From Larimichthys crocea (lineage: Eukaryota; Chordata; Actinopteri; Sciaenidae), in contig NC_040015.1 in the NCBI RefSeq assembly GCF_000972845.2, positions 5,482,091-5,546,090 of the forward strand: a DNA stretch of 64,000 bases. Reading direction: 5' to 3'. The notes under the pieces were generated by a model. It did no database searches. It was not told where the DNA came from and was given only the letters and a program-made list of their open reading frames with translations. Numbering within the stretch: the first letter of the stretch is position 1; the number at the start of each line of letters is the position of its first letter. Made by a program: the position numbers and the translations under genes. Positions 1-12,133 of the stretch are shown here, one piece after another.

Positions 1-2835
1 TTTAATTATTATTTAGAAATATGCACTGTGGGTAGAATATAAACTAAAACAGTCTGAAGATATTGACCGCTCAGTTCAGTGGATCTGGATCCTTGTTGAT
101 AATATCACTTAGTAATAGGAAGTTCTCGACAGAGTTTGAAAATAATGAAGTCATCAGAAACCCACTGACTGTCCATTCAGGGAGCTTGTCTAAAATGATA
201 TCTTGCTGTGCAGGTAGTTGTGGGTTGTGGAACTCAACGCATTAACATTTAAAAAGGACCAGTGAGAAGGATTTAGAGATGTACTTGACTGACAACCCCT
301 TGCCTCACTCTCCTTCCATTCATGAATGAGAAGCTATGGTGGTTGCAAAAAGCATGAAAAATACAAACGTCTGTGTCTAGAGTCAGTGTTTTAGTTTGTC
401 TGTTCTGGTCCACTGACAGAGGATGTGCGGCTTCAATAAAAAAATTATTTTTAAAGTAACAAAAAAATAATGAGTCTTATTTCAGGTGAATATACACCAA
501 TGAAAACAGAGTTCTGAATGTTATTCTTCTGATATTCATCTTGTTTCTGAAACAATGTCCATTTGAATTTCACCAACAATGTATTAAGGTTTTGTAATTT
601 GGTGAACCCACCAAATTAGTACATTTTTATTTTTACACCATTGATACTTTGATCATTTTATCCCTTTTGAACATGTAATTTATATATTTGTTTTATTTAC
701 ATTCCCCTTTGGATATATTTTTATAATGAATGGATGAAACTGATGACAATTTCTGCAACTTTCTGAAACACAGACCTCTATCAGGAGCTCTTTTTATTCT
801 CGTCATCATGAATGCTTTTCGAAGTTAAAATCACATGGGCATTTTGAAGAAACATAATGTTTGCCTACAGATGTACTCAGACAAGCCTTTGTACAATCAG
901 TCCAAAATGTTGTAATTCTAGTATAATGTTTGTTCTAAGGTTGCTCACTGGTTGAAATCTCATTTTGTCAAATAACTTTAATTAACAAGCAAGTTAACAA
1001 CATGGCAGTGTGCAAAGTTTTAATTTACTTACCTCAACATCGATTGATGCTACACGTGGCTGCTCTGTCCCAGCAGGAGAGCCACTCTGTGGTGCGTAGA
1101 TAATTTATAATAGAACCAGTGAACACTTTTTTTTCCTTTCTCTGACTGTGTGGAAATCTAATGTTTTCACAGTGAACATGATGAATAAAGGAATGACAAT
1201 GTGAAATTTTGAAATGACGATGGTGCCAAAAGAGGCCTCGTCTAAAATACTGATTACAAGGTTTTGACAACACCACCTTCGGACTTTCACCTAAAGAATT
1301 TAAAACAGAAAATACAACAATAAAATCATATAAAACTGTGTCGAAAATAAAATAGGTCATTGAAGACCCAGGCAAAGCAGCAGTGGCTTATGCTTGGCTG
1401 TAGCTTGCGCTGCAAAACATGTAGTTGAGCCAAAAGCAGACGGACGATCACAGCTGTAGTACACCGTCCACATATGAGCACAGTCCAGGGGCAGTCTCTG
1501 TAGCGACGCCAAGCGATTCAAATGGCAGTTGTAACCCAGAAGCAGTAAGGTAAGGAGGGGAGGTGAGGGGTCGCTTTTTATAGTGCTCCGTGCCTCTTCT
1601 GTGGGCATACCCCAAACAGTTCCTTGTTAATTTTAGGTCTCATTCCAGCAAGTCAAAAAACACACAACATCTTTACAACATGAAACTGTTTCTGAAATAT
1701 ATATGATCAGGTAACTTGGATACAGCAGTCTGTCCAAAAAGCAAAAGCCCCATCCTCCTCAATATAACCCATCTGATAATCACAGTCTTTTCCAAATACT
1801 GAGATAACTATGTACATGGCCTGTGTCTCAGGTTGCTTTGTTGGTTTTCCGGACAGATGACATGATATCTACAAAGTCTGGTTCACCCGTTTTCCCTCCG
1901 CCGTACATGCAATCAGAGCCGTGACTCTGTGAGGGCCTCCTGGTTCCACATCCTCTCTTTCACCGCTTTGAAAAAACAGCAAAGTCAGTCTTGACGGACA
2001 GCAAGTTTACAGAGCCCGTCAGGTATTAACAGATTTGATCCTTACTGGAAGAGTAAGGGCCTTTGGGATGGAGGCTTGGGGGATATCCGCATCGCCGAGG
2101 AGGCTGACATGACATGGAGGCGTGGAGGTCCAGAGCCAAGAATGCTCACTAACTTGGCGGTCATGGTCACGGAAAGGTATGCGTGATTTAGAGCTGTGTG
2201 AATGTGTTGTTTTGTACTCTTACATGTATCAGCACCACACTGCTTTACCAAGGAAAATTTGAGCGGGAATGTAAAGTTGAAGTTTTGAGTGAGATAAACA
2301 TCAACATCGGGATGATTTCATCTACATTTACATTAAATTTACATATTCATCATTTAGTTAGTAAATGAGGTCCACTCATTTGAGGAAAACACCAAATTGA
2401 TTATGAAAGGTTTATATTTGTAATGCACAAATGTCATGCTCCAGAGCCTTTTTGATAGATAAAATTACAAGCACCGTCTATCTAAATGTTATATCAACTT
2501 GAGAATAAAATCTGCACCGTTTATTATATTTGATATCAACAATGGATCAAATCAAATTGTGTAATGTGAAAGGGGGTTGCTCATAAAATAAACCCACAAT
2601 TATCAGTAATTGCAGTTTTCTGGCTCTACAGACCTCTTCAGCCTCTTTCAGCTGGCTTGTTTTGGTTTTAATGCTCCACAAACTCTCTCATCCTGGTAAA
2701 ACATCCACATAATGTTTTCATATGCTAATTTACATTCATGAACTGGACATAGACACAACTCCAAATGAATGCAAGTGTTACTTTTGCTGGATGCATTAAA
2801 AGGTAAAGACATCACTTTACACGACGATCACATGT
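1..2835. other. Non-repetitive AT-rich stretch, no gene recognised
   Basis: About 2.8 kb without a recognisable repeat family, tandem array or convincing gene. Reading frames are short and lie on both strands. A minus-strand frame at 1357-1608 is open for 83 codons but has no recognisable domain. A coding-like patch at 1996-2187 is listed separately. Otherwise I see nothing to annotate. Confidence 0.6.
1996..2187 (+). other. Coding-like patch, possible exon (weak)
   Basis: One plus-strand frame is open from just after a TGA near 1993 to a TGA near 2185. It has clearly higher G/C at third codon positions than the flanks and a protein-like composition (for example GLGDIRIAEEADMTWRRGG). A plausible splice donor, GAAAG followed by GTATGC, lies near its end at about 2175. 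The upstream side is weak: several AGs precede the frame but none has a good pyrimidine tract. I do not recognise the peptide. It could be an exon of a large gene, a decayed TE fragment, or chance. Confidence 0.2.
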
Positions 2836-3343
2836 TGTTAAGGGCTAGATGGACTAGGAACCCAGATGCGGACACACAAAGGGAGCAGATGGACGAAGTT
2901 AAACCAGTTTATTGTTCTTAAAGCCTGGGTTTGGTCAGGGGCCAGGCAGGGAGGACGCAGGCTGAGTATCTCAGGAGCTGGATCCTAAGCAGGGCTTGGT
3001 GGAGCAGGCAAGGGCAGCAGGTCAGGTAGTCAAGGGCTGGAGAGCTGAGCAGAGCAGGTAACGATCTACAGGGAAGATCACAAAAGGTCAGCACAGGGGA
3101 AAAAGTCAGAACAATATCTGAGGGCTTGATGCGTAGTACTAACGGATTAGTGGCTACAATCTGGCAGCGTGGTCGTGGCAGGGCTCAGTATAAGTAGGTA
3201 GCCGGATGATTACAGGATTGGGTGCAGCTGGTGGTTCCTGCTCTGCTCTGCCTCCAGCAACACACACACACACACACATACACAAGGACTGGGGACAAGA
3301 CAATTAACCCCTGGAGGTAGGCGTGGCAGAGGCGGATGTAACA
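2836..3343 (-). mobile_element. Solo LTR, 508 bp, with 5-bp target duplication CATGT
   Basis: The segment begins TGTTAAGGG and ends GATGTAACA, so it has the TG...CA termini of an LTR with a short inverted TGTTA/TAACA. It is flanked by CATGT on both sides (2831-2835 and 3344-3348). On the minus strand it carries a polyadenylation signal (AATAAA, read from TTTATT near 2910) about 75 bp before its 3' end, so it is transcribed on the minus strand. A short (CA)n lies inside at 3260-3284. No internal retroelement domain adjoins it, so it is a solo LTR from LTR-LTR recombination. The internal family (Ty3/gypsy or retrovirus-like) cannot be named from the LTR alone. The 474-bp LTR at 52292 shares its CAATAAACTG region. 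Confidence 0.8.
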
Positions 3344-3454
3344 CATGTCATATTGGTTTTCAGCTTCAGCAGGTCCTCCCAGGTGACTAAAGAGTCCAAT
3401 TTAGTCCAGTTCAATTTTTCATTGATCACATGAGAATCTGTCTTTAAGCTGTAT

Positions 3455-3855
3455 GCACGTATACGTATATATTATACGTATATTATTACTGTCATTATTA
3501 CTACCATATCTGCTACTGTAATCATTTCATCATTCATTGTAATTCATTGTCATTTTATCATTCATTGTAATTGTACAATATGTTTGTGTTGATCTGTCCT
3601 GTACACGTGACATCCATTGCACGTCTGTCCGTCCTGGGAGAGGGATCCCTCCTCTGTGGTTCTTCCTGAGGTTTTTTCCACATTTTTTCCCTGTTAAAGG
3701 TTTTTTGTGGGCAAGTTTTTCCTCACTCGAACTGAGGGTCTAAGGACAGAGGGTGTCACTCCCTGTACAGATTGTAAAGCCCTCTGAGGCAAATGTACTT
3801 TGTGACTTTGGGCTATACAAATAAAATTGATTTGATTTGATTTGATTTGATTTTT
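3455..3855 (+). mobile_element. L2-type LINE, 3' UTR tail
   Basis: The segment ends in the hallmark tail ATAAAATTGATTTG followed by (TTTGA)n at 3820-3851. The preceding 3' UTR (CTGTACAGATTGTAAAGCCCTC, interrupted here in description, near 3760-3785) recurs in reverse at 44740-44828 and 52870-52960. No reverse transcriptase is present, so this is a 5'-truncated insertion. The same 3' UTR follows the RT fragments at 28.2 and 54 kb, which ties the tail to the L2-like, Jockey-superfamily LINE. Confidence 0.8.
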
Positions 3856-5268
3856 GTCCGGGCACAGTGGTTCAGACCAATCAGTGGTTTCAAGCGAGGT
3901 GCGTGACATATACTTAGCCTATGAAGTAGTGAACACATATACATCCAGTAGACACAAATCAACATTAGCATTATTCATTGGGAGACATGATTGTATTCAC
4001 CTGATCAATCTGTTTTTGCTTTCCACCATCTGTCTGCTGTTGAACTGAATGAGTCGTGTACACTGAAAACAGCTGCCTGCTAATCTCTATAAACAGATAT
4101 CTGAACATAAATTCTGAAGATTTTGGCATGTTCTGGTTTCGTTTTGTCCAGTATCGACCAATCACGTTTGAGCGAGCTTTGGTTGCATGTAGGTAAACAG
4201 TCTGTGGTGACAGCTAAAGAGCTTCAAAGCACTGGCTAATCACAGAACATATTGACTATTGTCTAATGATTAGCTTTTAATGAATAAAGTTACCTGAACG
4301 TTCTAAGTTCTCTGTGTTCTCATACAGATATGTGTTCATAGCAGAAATGTGTCTTGTGTTTTAAATTGCTAATCAGACTGCAGAGGAAGTCAGAGGCCAA
4401 ATCAGTCTCAGACAACAGCTGATAGATTGACTGCCTGCCATTTGTTTCATTGTTAATATCAATTAGTGTTGCAGGTTTGGTTTGTTGTGGGACTTTGGTG
4501 CTGAAAGTCATCCATGTGGTTCTTTGATTTCTCATTAGGGAAAGAAATACCAAAACCTGAAAAAATAAAACCAATTAAATCTCCATGACACCACTAGAGA
4601 GAAGAATGGATGAGAAAAAATATACAGCATTTCTTATTTGGTTGAACTTACCCTTTAACAGTCGAACTCAAAGTTAATATTTGGCTTATACTTTTATGAA
4701 TAGAGACTTAGTATGTAAACCAAGAGTTTCATGTGTTTTCTTTGACATCTTTGGGTGATTAGCTTTTGTGACTCAGTGTGTGCGATGTTTGCAGCCTGTA
4801 AAACTGAGGCTGCAGAAGGCGACGTTCATCTGAAAAGCCCCTGTGATGTTTCATGAACTATGAAATTCACTTAAAAGGCAGCTAACACACACGTATAAAT
4901 ATTTGACTTTGCTTTTCAGGTGAGTTGAGTAAAAGGGCAGCGGCCTGTGTTTAAAGATGGATGATAGGATAAGAGGGTGGCTGGGTGAGGTGGGGGAGGT
5001 TCATAGAAACTGATATAACGTGTGATTACAGTCGTCTCTAGTGACCCCTGAAAGACTGCGGTGTTGGCAGCCGCTCCCCTGTCTAATCTCCAGCTGCTAA
5101 GTGAGTAATTGAACGTGAGAGCTTATGTATTTTTGTAATGAGCTGACAGCATATTTCCACTCCTTGCCCAAAAAGTTCACCTAATCAACATGGTCACGCT
5201 GTTTCTCTGTTAGTGACAGCTCTCACCACAATGGCCGTGACAAAACAAAACGTCAAGCAGTGGATGGA
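3856..5268. other. Unique-looking spacer
   Basis: No repeat family, tandem array or plausible gene recognised. Reading frames here (for example the 84-codon minus frame at 4320-4574) show no domain or coding composition. Confidence 0.5.
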
Positions 5269-5276
5269 TGTGTGTA

Positions 5277-5308
<32 letters not shown>

Positions 5309-5316
5309 TGTGTGTT
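5269..5316. repeat. (TG)n microsatellite
   Basis: About 48 bp of TG dinucleotides with two TATG interruptions. Confidence 0.95.
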
Positions 5317-5514
5317 TTGGGTGGGCTTCAACTGCTCCCCTAGTGCTACATCAACATCACTCCTTCAGTCTGCAGCCTTGGACTAAACGCCAAGCTCACT
5401 CGCTTTCGCTCAAAAGCCCTCTTGTCCCCGCTGCCTGATAGATGATTTACATGGATGTGGCATGTGTGTGTGTGTGAATGTAACCTTTGTATGTCACACC
5501 AAGCAAGTCCCCAG

Positions 5515-5516
<2 letters not shown>

Positions 5517-5574
<58 letters not shown>
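5517..5574. repeat. (AC)n microsatellite
   Basis: Uninterrupted AC run of about 58 bp, 200 bp from the (TG)n tract at 5269. The two tracts are complementary, so this interval could form an imperfect inverted structure. Confidence 0.95.
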
Positions 5575-5575
<1 letters not shown>

Positions 5576-8113
5576 ATGAACTTCACTTGTGGTGACAGTA
5601 ACAGTGGTTGTTTAGGAGAAGCTAGTAACTACATGTGTGTGGCATGATGGAATGATGTCATGTAGGCAAGGGCCATTCCTCTATTATTTTAATCACTTAC
5701 AAAAAAAATAAAATAATAATACTAAAAAATCATTCAATTCATACTAAAACAAACTCACACTATGCTAGACTTCTCCTACTGTAATAAGACAATCTGCTGC
5801 TTTATTCAGTTGAATCTAACCTCCTAAAAATATTGTATATTTTTAATCTCTACTGTTTTCAGTTATAATGAACAAAGGCGTTTTAAGACTAAAGATCCAT
5901 CTTGAATCTTAAAAGAAAAAGTTTCATAATTTTTTATATGAAGAAGCCAAAAAAAGTTTTTCTCTTTCTTTCTTTTAAATATATATTTTCCAGTTCAAAT
6001 AAACACAATAGATTTAAATGAGCAATCTTTCAATGATGTCCACATTGTTCAAGATGAGACGTGTTATTCAAATATGTTGCAAGAGAATTCCTGAACCAAA
6101 TGGATTCTGTAAGGAAATGCTGTCATCGATTTTAATATGAATAAAATATGAATCAGTATTTTCACAGCTGAGTGTGTTGAGTGTGTCAACTCCTCTGACC
6201 TTCATTACAAGTGCATGTTGTAAGTTTGGTTCCAGCGACTGTTCCACAAAGACTCATGGAGCGTTCAGTATTTATTTTCCTGTTTATTTCAGCCGGTGCA
6301 CAGAACATTTCTTTTACATCCAGCCTCAGTGTTCCCTCATCTGAATCTGTATCTCTGTGGGACCTCCGATGTCATCTAAGTTATCTAAAACAGCATTTCT
6401 TTAAATAAAGCCTGTGTTACACTCTAGAGACACAGCGTTTCAAAAACATGGACATTCACCAGACAGGAGGGGTGTAATGAAAGAGACTATTGAAGCGCAT
6501 TATGGGAAATGTAGGATCCACTGTTTGATCCAAATTAGGGACGAACAGTCAGGATATCTCGACCTCTGCTGCACAGATTCTGTCTCTGGAAATTTCCCCG
6601 ACTTTATGTAGGTGCAGCACTAAATCTCTGTATCCGTTAAACCAGTTCAGTATGAACACCTCAAATGTCAGATATGAACTGAACAACTTGGAGAGTGCAG
6701 TGTTTGGACACTTTTCAATCCTTATTTGTGAGCCCTTAAAAATTGTGGTAAGTAACTCCAATGAAAACTGTTCACATCAATTATCCAGGATTAAAGTGAC
6801 GACCTGGAGTGTCCAGAACAATGGAGATCTGAACATACGGTCAAAAAAATATTTCAGAGCTTAGAGCACCATAAAGTCCATTCAGTTCCATTGTATTAGA
6901 AAATTGTTGGAAGAAGAAATCTCCTCAGGGATGGATAAATATCACTATTTCTTTTCTTAATTTGTGAAAACTGATTTTTAAATCATGTGTAACAAACAAA
7001 GTAAATTTCCTGCTGTACTTAACACCAAAACAACTACTCAACCTCAAGACAAGTGTTTGTACTGTAAGTCAAGATGTCTGTGATTTCTTGTTGGATTGAG
7101 AATGCTAAAATGGGGAAATAACAGAGCTGAGAGAGGTGAAAAGGCAAGTGATACAAGAAGGGTCCTGTCTTTTAAATCTGTAACACAAGCTGATGGGGCT
7201 ATGTGGGAAATCAGCTTTGGCTGAGGGCTTCACGGATTAGACCCTATCTGCTGCGCTCCCTCTGTGCCGACGCCCCTGACCACGAAACCCCAACCCCTCT
7301 ATCTCCTCTGTGGGGATAGGCAGGCACATGAGAGGTCAGCGTGGATTGCTTACGGAGGTGTTCCATTTAAAACGCCAAAGCAATTTCCCTCTGACCTGCT
7401 GAGAGTGTGTTTTGGAAGTTCTCTTGTGCCACTTCACCCAAAATGCAGTTCCCGACATGCGACACCGGTGAACCCGCCGTAACCCGTGAGGGAGATTACA
7501 GTTGGTCAGAACCTGCCCTGGGCCTCACATGCTGCAAACCGCAAGCAAGAAGGGACAAAATACACTTGTGTCATGATCACCAGAGACCATCCTGGTGCGT
7601 GTTACATATTTCCTGCAGTCATTACAATCACAGCGGCTCACTCTTTTTTCCCTCCTTGTGTCCTTGCAGTAATCTAGAGTTCTGGCGACTGCTTCAGGGC
7701 CGCCGAGGCTCTGGTATCTGCAGCACGGGGCACCAAGTCATGCGTGACCATATGTAATATAATCAAAAAGTCAGTGCTGTGTTTTATACAACCAATCAGA
7801 GCCAATCAGTGTGAGCCCAGTGTGTGATGGGAAGGTGGAAAGGGGGGGCTCAGGGGTTGCTGGGGCCCCGGCCGAGTGTGTTACTCATCAGTCTCCGAGG
7901 CCCGGCGCTCTGTTTGGATTGCTGTGTTTGGATAAAGCAGATTGGTTTGCACTTAACCCTGTAATATATGCAAAACTATTCTCCTGATAATACTCTTTAA
8001 GCCTGGCCAGTCACCACTGTGGCAGATGCCGTAAACGTGGCACGGCTTGAAGAAAAATGACACGTAATAAATTGTGACATGGTCGCCGAGAAGCCTGTGA
8101 CCCCCCTTAAATC

Positions 8114-8115
<2 letters not shown>
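5575..8115. other. Spacer, AT-rich then a GC-richer non-repetitive block at 7150-8105
   Basis: 5.6-7.1 kb is AT-rich with nothing recognisable. From about 7150 the sequence becomes GC-richer and free of repeat signatures. Two overlapping plus-strand frames (7264-7482 and 7407-7757) are open but have no recognisable domain. The interval 7960-8105 just before the CA tract reads like conserved noncoding DNA rather than coding sequence. Confidence 0.4.
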
Positions 8116-8166
<51 letters not shown>

Positions 8167-8188
8167 CACACACACACACACACACACA
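8116..8188. repeat. (AC)n microsatellite
   Basis: AC run of about 73 bp with two interruptions (CACATGCAC and the terminal ATGCG). Confidence 0.95.
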
Positions 8189-8454
8189 TGCGCTGCCTAC
8201 CTCTATGACATTAACAAGCAGGATATGAAATATGGCATTGAGATTTACAGATGCAGGTCAAGGGGTCATTTTTTTTTAATTATGAGTGTCTGTGTGTACA
8301 GGAAAACAGTGACAAACAGTCATTTAACCAGGGAGCAAACAAAGGAACTTTACTGTGGGGGTGGAGGGGTTCATAGTGCTCAAATAAAAATTTAAATCTA
8401 AGAAACACATTTGCTAAGAGTGTTAAAAGGACAGAAGTGGTGTACTTTTCCATG

Positions 8455-9080
8455 CCTCCTAAAGAATTACTTTAACATTTTAGGAAACATACTTATTTGC
8501 TTTATTTCTAAGAGTGAACTCTCGATTTCATGTCTGTGTGTAGAGTTCAGAGCTGGAGCCAGGAGGCAGTTAGTCTTAGCCTAAAGACTGGAAACAGGAA
8601 GCCTGGCTCTGTCCAAAGTTACAGAATCCTTCCAACACCTCTAAAGCACAGTGATTAACATATTTCAGCTTGTTTGTTTAAACCGTGGGGCAGCATGGTG
8701 GTGCAGCGGAGTTAGCACTGTTACCTCACAGCAAAAAGGTTCTGGATTCAAACCCAGACCTTTCCGTGTGGAGTTTGCATGTTCTCCCCGTGTCTGCATG
8801 GGTTCTCTCTGGGTACTCCGGCCTCCTCCCACAGTCCAAACACATGAACCTTAACAGGTTAATTGGCGACTCTAAATTGCACCTGTCAGCCCTGTGATGA
8901 ACAGGCAACTTGTCCAGGGCGTACTCCGCCTCTTACCCAATGTCAGCTGGGATTGGCTCCAGCCACGTGTGCCCTGATAAGGGCAAGCGGATGGAAAATT
9001 AATTATAGTTCAAACTATACACAAACCGCAGTTTGTGGTTTTAGATTTAGTTCCTTAAAGCGTCCCCGCCCCAGGCTTGA
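8455..9080 (+). mobile_element. Teleost dispersed repeat (TTAGC...AAAGACTGGAAACAGG type), split by a SINE
   Basis: The stretch 8455-8686 contains AAAGACTGGAAACAGG and GCCTGGCTCTGTCCAAAG, which I recognise as the core of a repeat dispersed widely in percomorph genomes. Its class is not clear to me. The family's usual continuation (TTTGTGGTTTTA) appears at 9030-9045, after the V-SINE at 8687-8996, so the SINE landed inside this older copy. A more decayed copy of the same family lies at about 62850-62985. Confidence 0.6.
8687..8996 (+). mobile_element. V-SINE (HE1/DANA-type), near full length
   Basis: Starts GGGGCAGCATGGTGGTGCAG. It has a tRNA-derived head with a pol III B box (GGATTCAAACC, 8744-8754), then the central conserved domain of the V-SINE superfamily (GTGTGGAGTTTGCATGTTCT, about 8766-8785), then the 3' part ending AAGCGGATGGA. 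Length about 310 bp, typical of the family. It is not a functional tRNA gene, because it lacks the acceptor stem. It lies inside an older dispersed repeat. Confidence 0.9.
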
Positions 9081-9132
9081 AGGTTACCAGATCCACAGTA
9101 AGCACAGGTTTTGGTTTGGGTCACATGTATAT

Positions 9133-9172
9133 ATTTGATTATACAACATATTGATATGTTGTATAATCAAAT
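9133..9172. repeat. Perfect 18-bp palindrome with 4-nt loop
   Basis: Arms 9133-9150 and 9155-9172 are exact reverse complements around the loop TTGA. The arms are AT-rich (ATTTGATTATACAACATA). It can extrude as a hairpin and may be the core of a very small palindromic mobile element. Confidence 0.9.
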
Positions 9173-11214
9173 CAGTTTGTATGTATGTATGCCAGTTGTC
9201 AATTTAATGTAAGATATTGGTGAATATTGATAAGTGAAATGTCCATGGGTTGGTAGGTGTATTTTTGGCTAGCAGCATCCGCGTGCTTCCAGTTTTCATG
9301 CTGAGCTGGCTAACATGTCCTGACTTCAACTAGGAGTCAAAGGGGACTTGTACTTCTCACTGGTTTCTGTCATATTTATATAATGTTACAATGTCGGTTG
9401 TTGATATTAAATTGTGTCAAAAAATGAGGGAAACAAATATGAAAGTAATCTCTGTGAGCAAAAAGCCTTCAGACTGCTCTTTATGCAACGCTTCCAACAT
9501 TTCTTTGGTCATCTGCTCCAGGCACAGCATGGTTGAGCATGCCCTCGTGCTCAGCTCGGACTATTCATGCTATTGTATGTCTTTGGAAAGAAGCTAATAT
9601 TAACAAGTCCAGACAAGGCAGAGATTTTCAAAAGTCCTGGCTTCACAGAAATCACAAAAATCAAATGGGACTTTCACAGGGTCCAATTTATCCTCTTCTC
9701 TGAGTGTCGTTGATATCAATGATGATTTATGATAAAACAACGCTACATGATGCATAACAGATAGTAGATGAATGATTTGTGTCTCAGTAGTAGACTAATG
9801 TGGAATAACTGCTGTTTACAGACTGTGTGGGCTGCAGGGACATTTGAGTGATGTAGAGAATGATTGACAGTCTTCTCTGTATGTGTTTGATTTACAGTAT
9901 CATTAACCTATCTGCCAAATGAAAGGCCCTGCTGTGGACTGCTGCCAGGAGGCTCTGCAGAACCTCATGTTTTATCACGGCCCAGCATCAGATGGGCTCT
10001 ACCTCCATGTAATAAGTAGCTGTGTGGTTTTCATAGTCCACTGCTCTGCTGAAATGTTGGCCTAGCCCAGCGCTCCATTGCCAGATATCTTCATGAAACC
10101 CAATAAGAGCCTGGAGCTCCAGACTGGAGGGGCGGGGGAGGGGGGGGCAATGCAAATGATGACATAATCAAATATGTCTGTTTCCCCAGAGTTCAACTGC
10201 CTAACTTCATTGTGTTACCTTCAATCTCGGTATATTTATCATTTATTTCATACCTCTCATTTCAGCATCCTGTGGAATCATGCCACGACCACATGGGTTC
10301 ATATTCAGACTCAGGAACCTGTGTGACATGTCTGCTAACTGGTGTGACCCCTTAAACTGAAACATGTCTTTTCTTGTTACACGTTTTTATGGGAGTTAGA
10401 GGTCAAATTGTGAAATACTAAAAAACCTTACATAAAAAACAAAGACGAGCAAAGTTTGGGGAAAAAACTAAAACAGTCTGTGCTTTTCTCTACAGTTATG
10501 TCTTTTTATTGATCTTTTAATGATCACTGTGGGACTCCAACCCCCCCACGTTGTAAAGCACTGCACTAAGCCATTTATAATAGACCCATCTCCAACCTAA
10601 TGGTGCAAAACTACAAGACTAAAGCCCCACTATGAACCCTAGTGGTTTTAAAGCTCATTACATCACACAAAACAAAAGTCGTGGACAGAACAGATTTTTT
10701 CATTTTACAAAAAAGGCTGGGGAATATCCTGGCAGTGTGCTCTGTGAGAGCGAGTCTGAAGCATTATTTTATATTTTATTTATTGGCAACAGACATCAGA
10801 CAGCTGCCTGTTAGCTCTTCTGTCAACATACTTGTTATGACTTAATGTCTGTGGCTCTTAGCTCTTAGATCATTTCCTAGAACTGTAGTTGACTTTTCAC
10901 AAATGTTGCTCAAACATGAGGAAATGTGTGTTTGTTGTAAACTAAACACCCTCACATTAATACACCCATTTTGTACCTTGAAGACACTAATAGTGTTAAG
11001 TAATATTGTATAATTATAACTGGAATGCCATAGAGTGATCATGAGGTGATTGTGAAAGCTTTCGCTATTTAGAGATTTCCGATAATCTAATTTTTAGAAT
11101 CATTCATCACTCAAATGATGCTGTATCAAAGTCTGGCGGATGGTTTTAAAAAATATATATTATATTATATTATTATTTTAATAATTTGATATCCCTGTCA
11201 TATGTACACTTTAC
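9173..11214. other. Spacer with a possible conserved block at 9900-10130
   Basis: No repeat family recognised. 9900-10130 is GC-balanced, non-repetitive and ends in a G-rich run. 11145-11190 is an AT-rich tract. No gene found. Confidence 0.4.
10127..10147 (+). other. G-quadruplex-capable G run
   Basis: 21 bases with G tracts of 4, 5 and 8 separated by single C or A bases, enough for four G3+ tracts with one-base loops. Function unknown. Confidence 0.6.
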
Positions 11215-11225
11215 TGTAATACTTT

Positions 11226-11520
11226 CACAGCAAGAAGGTTCCTGGTTTGAACCTCAGCTGGGTCTTTCTGTGTGGAGTTTACATATTCTCCCCGTGTCTT
11301 TGTGGGTTCTCTCCGGGTACTCTGTATTCCTCCCACAGTCCAAAGACATGAACCTTAACCGGTTAATTGGTGACTCTAAATTGTCTGTAGGTGTGAATCT
11401 GGGTGTGAATGGTCATTTGTCTCTATGTGATAAACTGACGACTTGTCCAGGGTGTACCCTGCCTCCAGCCCCACCGTGACCCTGATGAGGATAAGTGGTT
11501 ACAGATAATAGATGGATGGA
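11226..11520 (+). mobile_element. V-SINE, 5'-truncated, with 11-bp target duplication
   Basis: Begins inside the head (CACAGCAAGAAGGTTCCTGG), contains the V-domain (GTGTGGAGTTTACATATTCT) and ends with the (GATG)n tail. It is flanked by an exact 11-bp direct repeat, TGTAATACTTT, at 11215-11225 and 11521-11531. That is a target-site duplication from LINE-mediated insertion. The intact duplication and close match to the copy at 8687 suggest a fairly young insertion. Confidence 0.93.
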
Positions 11521-11792
11521 TGTAATACTTTATGCATTTTATGTTGCACTTGTTCTTTTATGGTGTGCATTGTGTTTTAAGAATGTGATTATTGTGTCAC
11601 TTACAGTCAGTAACAATCCTTACATTTAAGAATTGATATAAATAGCTGAATCAAACAACATGTCAAATCTTTCAGCTACGACTGACAGAGGGTGTTGTTG
11701 ACGGACATCAGGGGAGGCATTCAGCGTCACAGCTGCTTCTCTCATGTTACTGTCAGAGTCGAGGTGTGTTGTGATGTACAGAAGAGACGACA

Positions 11793-11806
11793 CCAGCAGA
11801 GGGCAG
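11793..11806 (+). promoter_or_regulatory. CTCF-like core motif
   Basis: CCAGCAGAGGGCAG matches the CTCF core CCASYAGRKGGCRS at all 14 positions. Occupancy cannot be told from sequence. Confidence 0.4.
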
Positions 11807-12133
11807 CAGATGACTGTGAAGAAAATGAAGTTCCAAACCACATCACAGACTTTAACTACACAGATTCACTTTTTGTCATTTATCGGTCATCATTCAATAA
11901 ATCTCAGAAATCAGAAAAAAACAGGAGCAGTATTATTAGATTATTTGAGAAGAGATGTCACATTAATGTGTTTGAGACTCATGCACAAGGCAATGTTAAA
12001 TGTTCAAAATCCCTTTTCATTTCTTTGTACATTTCTTCATCAGTCTGGTGTGTATTCAATTCTACAATTGGAGATTAAAATGATGAAGATGAAGTCTCTC
12101 AGCAGATATTCTTATTGGAATTCAGAACCAAAG

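Noticed and set aside
1034..1608. Minus-strand frames of 113 and 83 codons as a gene
   Set aside because: No domain, no splice support and ordinary composition.
5346..5647. Frames rich in Cys-Val or Thr-His
   Set aside because: Translations of (CA)n/(TG)n tracts; the same holds at 8.1, 43.4 and 55.5 kb.
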